Source: Beaufortia kweichowensis
Lineage: Eukaryota; Chordata; Actinopteri; Cypriniformes; Gastromyzontidae
DNA length: 64,000 nucleotides
NCBI GenBank assembly: GCA_019155185.1
Contig: CM032807.1
Location: 10,382,700-10,446,699 of the forward strand
Reading direction: 5' to 3'
Positions 22,945 through 34,679 of the stretch are shown piece after piece. The position numbers were made by a program, and so were the translations under genes. The stretch's first letter is position 1, and each line of letters opens with the position of its first letter. A model generated the notes under the pieces. The model was not told where the DNA came from. It searched no databases and was given only the letters and a program-made list of their open reading frames with translations.

Positions 22945-24413
22945 CCACTCTAAACGACGCTGAAGTTACCAAACTTCTCTCCTGCAACCCCACCACCTGC
23001 CCACTCGAACCAATCCCCTCCCATCTGCTTCAATCCATCTCTAGCACAGTCACTCCATCACTCACACACATTATTAACTCCTCACTCCTCTCTGGCACTG
23101 TCCCCACCACATTTAAACAGGCCCGGGTCACCCCGCTGCTTAAAAAACCCACTCTCAATCCTTCCCTCACCAACAGCTACAGACCTGTCTCTCTCCTCCC
23201 GTTCATCTCAAAGACACTGGAGCGAGCTGTTTTTAATCAGATTTCATCCTACCTCACCCAGAATGACCTACTGGACAAAAGACAGTCCGGTTTCAAGAGC
23301 AACCACTCCACTGAGACTGTGCTTCTGTCAGTCACTGAGGCACTGCGAATGGCAAAAGCAGAGTCTAAATCATCTGTCCTCATTTTGCTGGATCTTTCTG
23401 CTGCCTTTGATACAGTTCACCACCAGATCCTACTGACATCCCTCTCATCGCTAGGGATCACAGGTACCCCACTCCGGTGGTTTAAATCATACCTCTCAGA
23501 CAGGTCCTTCAGGGTGTCATGGAATGGGGGGCTGTCCAAAGCCCATCCCATGGCCACTGGCGTTCCTCAGGGATCTGTTCTTGCACCACTCCTCTTTTCT
23601 ATCTACACAACATCCCTGGGACCTCACAATTCAAATTGGCAACACAACCATTACACCATCTAAATCCATAAGAAACATAGGTGTAATCTTCAATGACTAG
23701 CTGTCCTTTACCGAACACATCTCAAGGATATCATGTAGATATGCACTTTACAACATCAGGAAGATCAGGCCATATCTCACAGAGCACGCCACCCAACTGC
23801 TAGTTCAAGCCCTGGTAATCTCTAGACTGGACTATTGCAATGCTCTCCTGGCTGGTCTTCCTGCACAAGCAATCAAACCACTCCAGATGATACAGAACGC
23901 AGCAGCAAGACTGGTTTTCCAGGAACCCAAAAGACCACATGTCTCATCTCTCTTCATCTCTCTCCATTGGCTACCGGTTGCTGCCCGCATTCAATTCAAA
24001 TCATTAATGCTGACATATAAAGCCATCACAAACTCTGCACCGTCATACTTTAACTCTCTTCTACACACCTACAACCTATCCAGAACCCTACGCGCAGCAA
24101 ACGAACATCGACTGGTGGTACCCTCACAGAAGGGCACTAAATCTCTCTCTCGTTCTTTCTCCTTCTCTGTTCCCTGCTTGTGGAATAATCTCCCTAACGC
24201 AATCCGTTCTGCCACATCCCTCACCTCCTTTAAGAAACAGCTAAAAACACGCCTCTTCCACCAACACCTGACATCATAAACAACAACAACAAAACATCTC
24301 TTTTCTTTCCTCTACAGGTACTTTTCTAGCACTGCAAAACATTGTAAACTTAGGAAAGCACCTCTTAGTACTATTGATGCCTAAATGTAAAATGTAAATG
24401 TAACTTTCTTTGC
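22945..24413 (+). mobile_element. Second L2-like LINE copy, 5'-truncated
   Basis: It matches the minus-strand LINE from the end of its endonuclease frame to the 3' tail. Visible are RT motifs (YRPVSLLPFISKTLE-type near 23,180; DLSAAFDTVHH near 23,395; GVPQGSVLAPLLFS near 23,565), C-terminal frames at 23,887-24,279, and the tail cctaaatgtaaaatgtaaatg at about 24,380. The YADD catalytic segment is missing, so the copy is dead. It is in the opposite orientation to its sister. Confidence 0.85.
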
Positions 24414-27400
24414 TCAGTAAAGTGAGCTAAAAAAAAGCATAAAATGTGTAGTACTGGGGATGTCTATAACAGGTTTAAAAATCCCTGAACCAGATTGGTA
24501 TTTCGAACTTTCCAGATTACAAGCCGCCATCTAGATCAGTGGCTTGCACAGACCTCTTGTGGGGCAGGGGCGGAAGGACCAAAAAGGGCACAAAAAAGGA
24601 AAAAATATTACTTCAATAAACATAAACAAATATGTTTTTTGTACAGATTTTTAACTTAAATGAAATTACCTGTATTTAAAGCAGTATTCTTTTTTCTGTC
24701 TTTTTAAATGTTTAAATGACTTTTAACGATTAATTGGAATGTCTCGCTCAATAGAGCGAGAACTTTTAATCAAACCCGTAAGAATCAAGAAGTTAATCAT
24801 GTTAAATTCATGTTTAGTTTTGTTGATATTGTAAACTTTATGATTGTATTACATGAATGAAAGTGCTGCTAGTGCTAGCTATCATTATATGGGTCATATG
24901 ATGGTTCTAAAAGATTTTTTTTTGTGTATTTGGTTTAATGAAATGTATTTACGTGGTTTTAGGGTTTAAAAAGTCATTATTTACACATACCAGAGATTAT
25001 TGTTGCTCCTCTATGCCCCGCCTTTCTGAAACGTATATTTTTACATGTTATATTACATTTTTACTTGTGTTTTGAAGACTCGCGGGCCAGGGCAGATACT
25101 GCTGCATAGATGTAAGGCAACTCCGCCCCGCACACGTCCGAAATCAAAAAATATTTTATTTTGTGTTTATTAATTATGTGAGTGACAAATGGTATAAAAG
25201 CGTATTGTTATCTATAATAATTATATTAATAATAATAAAAGTAACAATAATAATAATTTACTATGAGAATTGAGGGGCACTTTACACTTGTAGACAAAAG
25301 GGGCAAAATCTTTTGTGCAATTAAAAGGTTTTATTAATGGAACCATACAACCTGATAAAGGATCTTTAAAGAACCTTATTTTTTATTTACATCTTTCTGC
25401 AGCTCTACAGACAGGTGGAGCCAGAGGACATGCGGCTGGTTAGATACATTTTAAAACAAACTACCACAAGGTGGCATCTTTGAGAAGTCATGGTGCATAA
25501 CATGGAGATGAACACTAAGTAGGCTCTCCCTATAGATTAAAACTTGTTAGCATTTGGAGTATAAACAAAACTGTATGTGAGAAATTATGTTATGAGATTT
25601 AACAACACTAATTTGTCTCAATGAGACAAATTTATCAAAGAAAAATTCCCTGCCCCTTAAATATTAAAATATTTTAATATATATATTTTAATATTTTTAA
25701 TATTTTAAAATATTACGTTTTCTTGAGAGCATAGGTTTTAAAGAAAACTAAACCGGGTGTAAGAAAAACATCATCTAATCTTAGCTGGTGGGAATGCAAC
25801 AGATGTCGGTCCAGGCATGTAATTTTTGATGTATGATCCAGTTGGCAGCTTATTTACCCTATTAATTAACTATTATCCACATGAAGGCTTTGCTTTGACT
25901 AATCAACGTTGAACCACAACATGCAAAATCTACACAGAACTGATGACAGTTGCATGCAGGGCAAAATTCTGTCAAAAACTACTTTTGATGAGCAGTTTCT
26001 GTTGATTCAAAGTTTCCTTAGGTGTTTTGGTCTTAAGTGGTTCACAGTGACCTTTATTGGCTCACATAAGCATTTGTGGCTTGGAGCTTGATTGTAATGT
26101 TCAGTTCAGTAATACTCATTTAGACAGATTTCCCTTGAACATGTTTCGGGTAACATCTCACTGGTCTCAGCATAAGCCCTGGCATGTTTTTTTAAACTGT
26201 CAGACATTTCCTCTTTCTCAAGCATCTGTGATATCTATAAACCACATTAGCCTTTTAAGTAAATTTATGTGGCCTTTGCCAACAACCCAATATGTGCTTG
26301 ATACGATATGTGCTTTGTAGAGATGTAGAGACTTATTATATAATATATTGCAACAAAACTTACGCATTTATGCCACACAGACCGATGCAAATCTTTTTTT
26401 GAGATTAAAATCAACCTTTTTCTCCATTCTTTTCCACAGTATATAACGACTGCTTCCCCCAAAGTAGACAAACCAACTGTTTTTAAGGGGTCTGATCTGA
26501 TAAAACTGCCCTTCCTGTCATTTCTACACTTTGTTAAAAAGCCTGTTGTTGTTTGGGGATTATTCATTATTTTCCATTATTTGCATTAATGCTTTGCATA
26601 TTTTGCAGTTAAGATTGTGAGAAGCTTCCTTCCCATCAAATTTTTTCTATATGAAAACTTATCATGTTTGTGCTGAATTTTTACTTTATTACCATGTAGT
26701 AACACTGACACAAATCAATTATGTACATAGTTATGGATAATTTAAGGGTATGAGCCTCATAAACATTTTTGGTATTTAAAGGGTTATTATTATTTGTTGT
26801 ATTCATTCAAGTGTTTGTAAATGTTTATGTGTTGTTGTAAGCTTATCTTGACAGTCTTATCTTTAAAGAAAAGGGTTTATAAGACCACCGAAACTAATGC
26901 GACTCATATTAATATTATAACATTGCCGAAAACCCATGTGTGATAAGCATTGTATTCAGGAAAAAATGTATTATGACTACGTTGTTTTTCCAACATTGGT
27001 AGCAACTGTTTTTTTTTTTTCAAATTGTCAAACTGTCACCTTACTCTCTTTCTGAGACAAGGTTTCCATGATGTATGTGTAAAGATTGTAATGGGGTGGG
27101 TTGGGATGGGTGTTGAATTTTAATGATCTTCAATAACTACTAATGCTGATGCCCTTTCCAGAGTAGTCTGAAAACCAAACATGTCTTATTCTATAATTTT
27201 ATAGTTTATATAAAGATTATACAAATGTGTAAACAACAATTAGGCCTTTATTTGGTGTCTTACGTATATCAAAGTTTGACAAGCATTAAAAGTCTTTAAA
27301 TCTTTAATTTTATTCAATTTGCAGTTTCATGGATTTATAAATCACTGTGAGGTTTTACTAAAAATTCTCATCACTTTTAGAATTTTAGAGTTGAGATGTG

Positions 27401-28679
27401 AGATGCACTCCATCCTTTGTTGGAAGTGATTTTAAGGAGTTCTCAGCATGGTTGAGAATGCAAAATAGAAAAGCGAGTCTATCAAGAAGTTTTATTGTCG
27501 CTGTGGAATGGAAACCTCATGTCCAAAAGTGCTACTTAGTTTTTTAGCCTGTGAGACACGGGTTTTCATTAAAACAGATACATCTGAAGCATTAAGTACA
27601 TTGCATTTCTCAAATTTAAGTGTTGGCAGATTCTGCTACTCTAATAGTTATAATTGTTTGCAATCTTATCTAGAGTTAATGTTTAAAGTGAACAATCCAA
27701 ATAAATGTTATCAAAAATATTAAGAAAAACAAACCCAAAAACCGCCCCACAGCAATGATATTCAATATCTAGCTGATGTGTTTTCATGAGGAGGACCAGC
27801 CTGATTGCAAATAGGTAGTGATAGTTAAACAGACCAGAGATTACTTTCTCCTCCTGAATAGTGTAGAGGCATCCAATTTTGATGCCCTACTGTGTACTGA
27901 TTGGACATACTCACTTATTTTGTTATGTTTTATTTTTTTTAGTTTAATTTGCAATATGTTCTGTATGTCTGTGATTCCTAATCATGTTTAGGCATGTTTA
28001 ATGTCAGTCTGTGAAACTGCTGCCATCACTGCAAAACATTTGATAAAATAACAATGATATGAGAGATGGCATATTAACACTCTGACCTCTACGGCTTTGG
28101 TAGAATGGAGCAGATTCAACTGTATTTAAATCCAGTACTGATAAATACATGTCTTTAGGGTCTAATGTGGTCGTCAAAGTGACCATATATGGCATACAGA
28201 CTTTTATTTATGTGTACACATTTAAATGTAATTTAAACACCTAAAAATACGGCAAGTAGTTGATAAAACAGAAGGGTTCCTTTTGTTGACATTAGTTCAG
28301 GCATTGGCTGACATGTTTATTATTTGTTCACGTTAGTTCATTGGGTGTTAAGTAAGGAATAATGTACAGCTAGCAGGTTGTTATCACAGAATAGGCATTG
28401 ATAGGCACGACATGAAGCACCAGTGATCATAATAAGACACAGCTACTGACCAATCCTAATCAATGACCTGAACTAACTATTTTATGACTACAGTTAAGAT
28501 ATGACCCTAGATTTTAGTAAAAATGTATTAGTAATTGTTAAAATTAACTAATAGCTAATGCTATGTTAATGTTAAATGCTGTAGAAATGTTTATGAGTTC
28601 CTGTTAAGTGAGAGTTAAGCTGGATGCATAAAAAAACAAAATTAAACCAAAACCAGTGATAATCGATGTAACATCCAAT
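24414..28679. other. Gene-poor A+T-rich intergenic region
   Basis: No exon is supported on either strand. Open frames are short and uncharacteristic. A strongly A+T palindromic patch lies at about 25,655-25,715. Several runs resembling aaagaacc-type MITE sequence occur near 25,330-25,380. Confidence 0.5.
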
Positions 28680-29017
28680 TACACTCTAAAAAATGGTTCT
28701 ATATAGAACTAAAAGTGGTTCTTTATTGCAATCATAGGGGAACCACTTTTAGTACTATATAACACCTCAAACAGTGATATGTAGGACCATTAAAGGTTCC
28801 ATATAGCACCTTAACCACTCCAAAGAACCACTAAGGAACCACTGAAGAACCATACAGGGGCTTAACAGGTTCTTTATATGCTAGTGGTGCTATATAGTGC
28901 CTCTATTTCACCAAAAAGGTGATGTATAGAACTTAAAGTGGTGATATATAGCACTTAATGTGGTTCCTCTATGATTACGAGCAAAGAACCACTAAAGCAC
29001 CATTTTTTTTGAGTGTA
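28680..29017. mobile_element. TA-flanked MITE, about 338 bp
   Basis: The left end tacactctaaaaaatgg and the reverse complement of the right end, tacactcaaaaaaaatgg, form terminal inverted repeats that start with TA, consistent with a TA target. The interior is built of repeated ggttctatatag/gaaccacttttag-type modules in both orientations. Non-coding. Confidence 0.8.
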
Positions 29018-29303
29018 TAAAACCACAAGAAAGCCACCACACCAGCTTTAACATAAAGGTAATAACCAACCAACTAAAAGGGAGAACACAGGTCTTTAAA
29101 TACAAGAACTAACTGAACTAAAGTAGAAACAGGTGAGGACAAATCAGTAACAAAACAAAAACAAATGATAGACAGAAGAAATGAGAACATAGAAGCAATA
29201 AAACCAATAACTAAACTTAGGCCATAGGTAAATTTTAACATAAAAGTCCTATACAACAAAAATTGATTAAAAAAAACACAAGGGAGATGTGACACACCAA
29301 CGC

Positions 29304-29758
29304 AATCTCACAGGAATTCATACATATTTTACGAGTTGTCTAATTTATAAGAATTCATACGATCTTATTTGCACTTTTTAGTACGATTTGTCTTCTCCCA
29401 GTGAGGTTAGGGGAAAGCTTTACATACATTGAAAGATAACAGTCAGTGGTCAGGGGTTCAAAAAAACTCTTTAAGAGAGAAAAAAAAACCCTGACATGAC
29501 GTGTTATAGTTGCAATCTGTAGCATGTGCAATCCGTAATAAAGGACACACATTGCCATTGATCGCATCTATAACTCATTATGCAGTTACAAGACACAAAC
29601 ATTTACTTATTTAAGAGAGTGAATAAGAATGAATTATAAATAAGGTTGTCGTCTTGGGCTTTATAGATGCTTTTTTTTCTAGTAATCGGATGTTTTTGTA
29701 TGAGTTACATCATACAAATTAGCCAACTCGTAAAAATACATATGAATTCCCGTGAGAT
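29304..29758. mobile_element. DNA-transposon MITE with a LINE 3' fragment inside
   Basis: The left arm (atctcacaggaattcatac... to about 29,360) and right arm (about 29,705-29,758, ending gaattcccgtgagat) are inverted copies sharing ttttacgagttg and ctaattt. The interior (about 29,416-29,554) closely matches 53,010-53,145 of the minus-strand LINE at 53-55 kb, so a LINE end is embedded between the arms. Confidence 0.7.
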
Positions 29759-29759
29759 C

Positions 29760-29985
29760 AGGCTCGACACACAGATCCAAGTCCATGCTCTTGTCATTAA
29801 GACTGGTCTTTTGCAGTGCCCTCCTGGATGGCCTTCTAGCCAGTCTAAATGATCCAGAAGGTAGCAGCATGTTTGGTCCTCAATCAACCCAAAAGAGCCC
29901 ACGTCACACCCCTCCTGATCTCACTTCATTGGCTGTCTGTAGCTCCCTGCATCAAATTCAAGTCACTGATAAAATAAAATAAAAT
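29760..29985 (+). pseudogene. LINE ORF2 C-terminal scrap
   Basis: The plus strand encodes, with breaks, the conserved C-terminal segment seen in the LINEs at 18 and 23.8 kb (Ala-Leu-Val-Ile ... Leu-Leu ... Asn-Asp, then a Pro-rich stretch matching KRAHVTPLL-type sequence). It is too decayed to classify further. Confidence 0.5.
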
Positions 29986-29989
29986 CTGT

Positions 29990-31064
29990 ATGACTACTGA
30001 AAAAAGTACCAGTAATAAAAAATTCTTGGATGAATAGTCTGAAGAAAAATTCTTGTAAACTATTAAATATATTTGGGTACTACTAATATGACTGTGACAC
30101 ACAATAGTCTTGACAATCTACCCAGAAGTCTTTGAAGAGCTTATAAGCAAATGCATAGATGAATTGTGGGTGATAATTCTCCAGTGGTCACTTCCTGTGG
30201 TGTATATGCAAAGTGTGTGTGTACCTATCCAAAGAAGTTGGAGGGACAGAGTAGGTTATGTTTCCACTCACCTTTGTAGGAGGTGAAATGATGAGGGCTA
30301 CTAGAGAAAGATCTACTATAACTGCAAAATTTAAATGAACAAAATCAGCAAGACATACTATTCTATTTAGATGTCTATTCAGTGCCAGAAAATAAGACAT
30401 TCCCAACTGTTTTAGCTTAAACACATAAACTGAGAAATATAAACAAAGTACTTGGCTGCATGACTAAATGAATGAATCAGGCACAATGGCACATTTTTAT
30501 CTAATTGTTAAACCTTTTAGAGCCCCTCAAAAACTATGCAGGAAGGAAGCAAGAGAATTGTAAAAGCACAGAGTGTACTCTCACAGTTACGCTTGCACAA
30601 AACCCATTTTAAAATCTTGAGGTGTGTTTCAGCAATACTGCAGTGAAGCCAGTCTAAGGGTCTTTGCAGAAATGACGAGGAATGAAACCATAACCCCTTT
30701 GCAAAGCTGCCTTTGTGGTCTATAAAGGATGTTCAAAAACAGCTGACTACAAACTTCTAAATCAGTCACTTTGAATAAAGATAAAAAATAAGCCATTTCT
30801 GAAATTAATGTATTTTAAGATAAACTTAAGAATGTGGTAAATGTCTTAGTCAATTCTAATGTTCATATAAATAACTGTGGAATAATTCCACCGACGATCA
30901 GCATAATGTTTTTACCTACAACCAGCCCACTGTCACATGCAAATATTAGCAGTGCTGGAAACATTTCACCACACAGTCTTGCCCTTCTTAAGTGGGAGAC
31001 AACCTCTGCCTGTTCACTTTCATTTTTTCTTTAAATGCAACAACATATTTTTTTACAAATAAAC
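29990..31064. other. Intergenic, downstream of faslg
   Basis: No exon or recognisable repeat is seen; A+T-rich. Confidence 0.4.
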
Positions 31065-33721
31065 ATTTTATTGACCACATCAGTTACCTATCATTTATAC
31101 ATCACTACCATCAGTCAATATGACCATTCTTTAAATTAGTATACAAAAAAAATAAATACTTAAATTTAATCTTATTTCTGATACAGTAGAAAATTAGTGT
31201 TTGTTCAGTCTGAAAGCTCTTCTGCAAACAACACTTTTTAACAACACAAAAACTTATTGCACACAGGCAACTTATACATTTTAAACAAAATCAAATATGA
31301 TCTTACAATGCCAATCTAACAGGTTGCACGGCAATGAATGCATAGATTCAGATGAAGCACAAGGGATCTCGGGGTAGATTAGAAAGTCCAATGAAGAACA
31401 CAAAGAACTGTGATCTCTTCACCTAAACTGACAATCAAAACTGAAGCCCCCGCAATCATCACCAAGTCCTCAGGATCTTATTGATCAATGGATCTTGAAG
31501 AGTCCAAAATAATTATTATGAAAATACTGGCTGAGCAAATGGGGGTGTGAAACATTAACAAACAGCCAATCTGACTGCTTGAGACGTTGAAGAGAGCTCA
31601 AATGACTGCCTGTCATCCATGGCCGCTTACTCCCTGATATACAGAAACCCTCTTGATGATCCTCCATAACTGTTTTATTGCGTCCGTCTCTCAGCATGTT
31701 TACTGTGTGGGTGTGAGAGTCTGTGGGGTTGCATTTGCTTGCAAGAAACTCCACACGGGAGTACACAAAGTATAAGCCAGACTCATTGACTTGAAGGCCC
31801 CCGTTGATGTACTTGATGCCATCTGTGAACGCTTCACCAAGTTTCACTTCCCATTTCAGAGTTCCAGATGATGTGCTCTGGTCTCCACGGCCTGTTTTCG
31901 AAAAAAAAAAATATGAAAGTACCAACATGAATTTCCATGGTATTCCAGACAAATATATGCTGGTGCTGGTCGTACTGGTGGACATAGTAATACTGTTCAG
32001 TGATACATAGTTTAGTCATACTCAAACTACTCAATAACACAAAAGAAGATATTTTAAAGAATGTTGGTAACCAAACAACAATAGTCCCCATTAAGTTCTA
32101 TTCTTTGACGTTCCACAGATAAAAAAGGTCGTGATTTATGACAGAATTATTATTGGTGAATTATCGGATTAAGAGGCTTAATGAAAAATGCCAGCACACC
32201 AACATGTAGGGGCCAGCATCCAAAACCATACATATGTTGGTAACCAGCAATGCTGTTCTTTTCAACAGTATTGAATATCCAAGGGTTTATTATAAGAACA
32301 AATGTTTGAATCTTGCTTGTTTGCCAGACTTACCAATTACATGTGCAGCTGTTTTTGGTTTCATCTTGTTCAACTCCTCAGGCATTAGACCTGGTAAACA
32401 GTACAGTATGGATATCCAGGTTATCACAGTACAAGATAACACAGGGTAATACTGATAAATGTTGTGTGATGTAAAGTAAGTTTAGATAAAGTACAAAACT
32501 TACCAACTTGTCTTTGTGTGCCGATGCTCTGAATTTGTGCAGGCATTTCCTGCTATTAAAGGTAAGAAAAATATAGGTTCACATCTAACTACTAAAGTCA
32601 ATGTTATTACATAGTCAAGATTTAAGTGAATTAGTGTGCTTTTAGAATTACAGAAACATGTCTATTTCTTACAAGTAAAGTTGACCTTTAGCTACTGAGA
32701 AAGACTAGCTGATGCTCTGGTTGAAGAAGAGGATATCCTGTAGACCAGTGACCACAGTTTTTTTTTTCTTTTGTAATTCTATCATACTCAGTCATGTGCT
32801 TGTGTCAAAATGGAAAGCGAAAAAAAATTGAAGTGAAAAGACTTAACTGACATAACAAACACTTAAGAATGTCTGGCTGCTTTCCAGGTGGGGAATCAGC
32901 AACTAAATGTAGTTTTTATATTAAGGTTTGATTGTGATGTCAGTGCCTAATGGTTACTACGGTGGCGCCAACACGTATTTGGCCACTTAAGCCAAACTTT
33001 CACTGAGAACACAGATAAGAACTGTAGTAAGATATTTTTACTGATTTTTTATGAGTGTATGTATGGATGTTCCCCTCAAACTGATACAGAGTAAATGTTT
33101 TTTTGTCACAATCTTTTCTAACCCTAACCCTAATCTTGCCACAGTTTTACAACAAAAGATGTATTTTAAAAACTTATTTTATAAGGATAAATTGTTTTGT
33201 TTGAAAAGTGCATGTGTGCCATCTTAAAATAAATAAAAAAATAGACAAAAGACAAAACCTAAAATAAATGTCAGTTGGTATGATATTTTGACCTTTTTTA
33301 AAAGTGTGCAAATGCAACTTGGGCAATTCTATATTGAAATAGTATTTTCATACATATTTGCATATACATTGCCTTTTTTAAATAAAAAAGTATATTTTTA
33401 TAGACTTTGCTCAGTAGTTCTTACCTGGGTAAGCTGCTTCACTTCAGCCTGTAACTTTAGGATCTGGTAGGCTCCGAGCCCCAGGGCCGCAAAAACCAAC
33501 AGAAGTATCAAAGTCAATATCCAAGCCATCCCAGAGTTCATTGTTCCCCAACGCCTTCTCTTCATCTCAGCTCGAGCAGAAGGGAATGTCCAGCAGGGTA
33601 CCAGGGGTGGATTTTCCCGTTCAAACATCTGCTGATGATAATACTGATGTGGTTTAGGATGACCTCCACCAGTATCCACCATGAACACTGGAGGAGAAGA
33701 ATGCTCAAAGTTAGCACTCAT
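31065..33721 (-). other. faslg: faslg gene span with 3' UTR
   Basis: Extent of the gene from the ATG at 33,721 to a minus-strand AATAAA (tttatt on the plus strand near 31,067). The 3' UTR would be about 420 nt. Intron lengths are about 875, 113 and 442 nt. Intron 3 contains a common fish repeat fragment at about 32,020-32,110 (caaaagaagatatttt, ttggtaaccaaac). Confidence 0.6.
31485..33721 (-). CDS. faslg: Fas ligand (TNF superfamily member 6), 4 coding exons
   Basis: Coding exons: 33,425-33,721, 32,504-32,549, 32,334-32,390 and 31,485-31,891, giving 807 nt and 268 aa with matching phases and GT-AG borders. The protein is a type II membrane death ligand that binds Fas on neighbouring cells and triggers caspase-8 apoptosis. 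A basic stop-transfer (KRRRW, about residues 54-58) precedes one membrane span (about 64-86), a stalk (87-125) and a TNF homology domain (about 128-268). Cys187 and Cys217 fit the single disulfide of FasL, and the end YFGLFKIH parallels the FFGLYKL end of mammalian FasL. Three N-glycosylation sequons lie at N169, N205 and N246. The long proline-rich tract of mammals is absent; only short PP pairs remain. The start is the ATG at 33,721; the frame is open further upstream only through a TTG. An NAGNAG acceptor at exon 2 could add one Gln. Another TNFSF member is the main alternative. Confidence 0.87.
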
Positions 33722-33832
33722 TTCTGCAGAGCTCAAAGTTGTGTATGAGTGTGTCTGTGAGAATATGGGTTTGTCTTGAGAAGACAGAACAGTTTTTTAA
33801 AAGGTCCTGCATTGTGGTTTAATCTGCCCACC

Positions 33833-33955
33833 CACACACACACACACACACACACAGACACACAGACACACGAACACACACGCACGCACACACGCACGCA
33901 CACACGCGCACACACACACACACACGCACACACACACACACACACAGCCACACTC
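33833..33955. repeat. (CA)n-rich microsatellite
   Basis: An interrupted CA/CG dinucleotide run immediately upstream of the faslg start region. Open frames on both strands across it are artefacts of the repeat. Confidence 0.95.
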
Positions 33956-34145
33956 ACTCACTCTTGCCTCTGATTCTTTCTTTCCTTTCTCTCACGCAGA
34001 CATATGAGGAAGATGAAGTAATAAAAAGATCCAGAGAATATAGTTTTAGGGTTTTCTGTGCAGTTTTCTGGTTCCTGGTTTTGTGCATGCATTTGTGGTA
34101 AACTGGAGCACAAATTCTTGTAATTCTCTGAGAGGGGTTTGATGA

Positions 34146-34161
34146 TGACATCATAGACAGG
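34146..34161. promoter_or_regulatory. Candidate AP-1/CRE-like and NFAT-core pair upstream of faslg
   Basis: TGACATCA at 34,146-34,153 is the same octamer as the proximal TRE of the jun promoter in this window. A GGAAA core, as bound by NFAT, follows within about 10 bases. The pair lies about 425 bp upstream of the faslg ATG. Mammalian FASLG is activated by Jun/ATF2 and NFAT; function here is inferred. Confidence 0.35.
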
Positions 34162-34500
34162 AAACCATTCATTTTGAGTTGTACATGCACTTGCCATTAT
34201 TGGCTACACTTTGGTTTCTAAAATAAAACATTTACAAAACATCTTAAAGGAATAGACAAAAAAAGATTCTTTTGTCAAATAAATTTTAATTTAAATGTAA
34301 TTTTGTGTATGTACACCCTTAAATATTTTCATCCCTGTATTTTTTGGTTTTATAAAACACAGTAGGTGTATTGATGGGGAGAAATATTTACACAAAACTA
34401 TCTCATCACTTTAGAAAACTTAGAATATAGTACATATTCTGCATACTACTTCCAAAATGCATTTTTTAATTCAGTCCAACCACTGAATTAAACCACATTA

Positions 34501-34676
34501 GTCAAAATGCTCATTTGGATCATCTTTATTATGATAATGCTCATTTGGATCATCTTTATTATGATAATTGTAATCATTTTAATGTTTAGTCAAAATGCTA
34601 ATTTGGATCATCTTTATTATGATAATGCTTATTTGGATCATCTTTATTATGATAATTGTAATCCTTTTAATGTACG
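34501..34676. repeat. Higher-order tandem repeat, 30-bp units in an 88-bp frame
   Basis: atgctcatttggatcatc starts at 34,507 and 34,537, and close variants start at 34,595 and 34,625. Thus a 30-bp unit is doubled and the whole 88-bp block is doubled again. Because 30 is divisible by 3, it holds an open frame with a repetitive peptide that is not a credible gene. Confidence 0.9.
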
Positions 34677-34679
34677 TTT

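Noticed and set aside
33733..33973. Cys/Val- and Thr/His-rich frames
   Set aside because: Translations of the (CA)n microsatellite.
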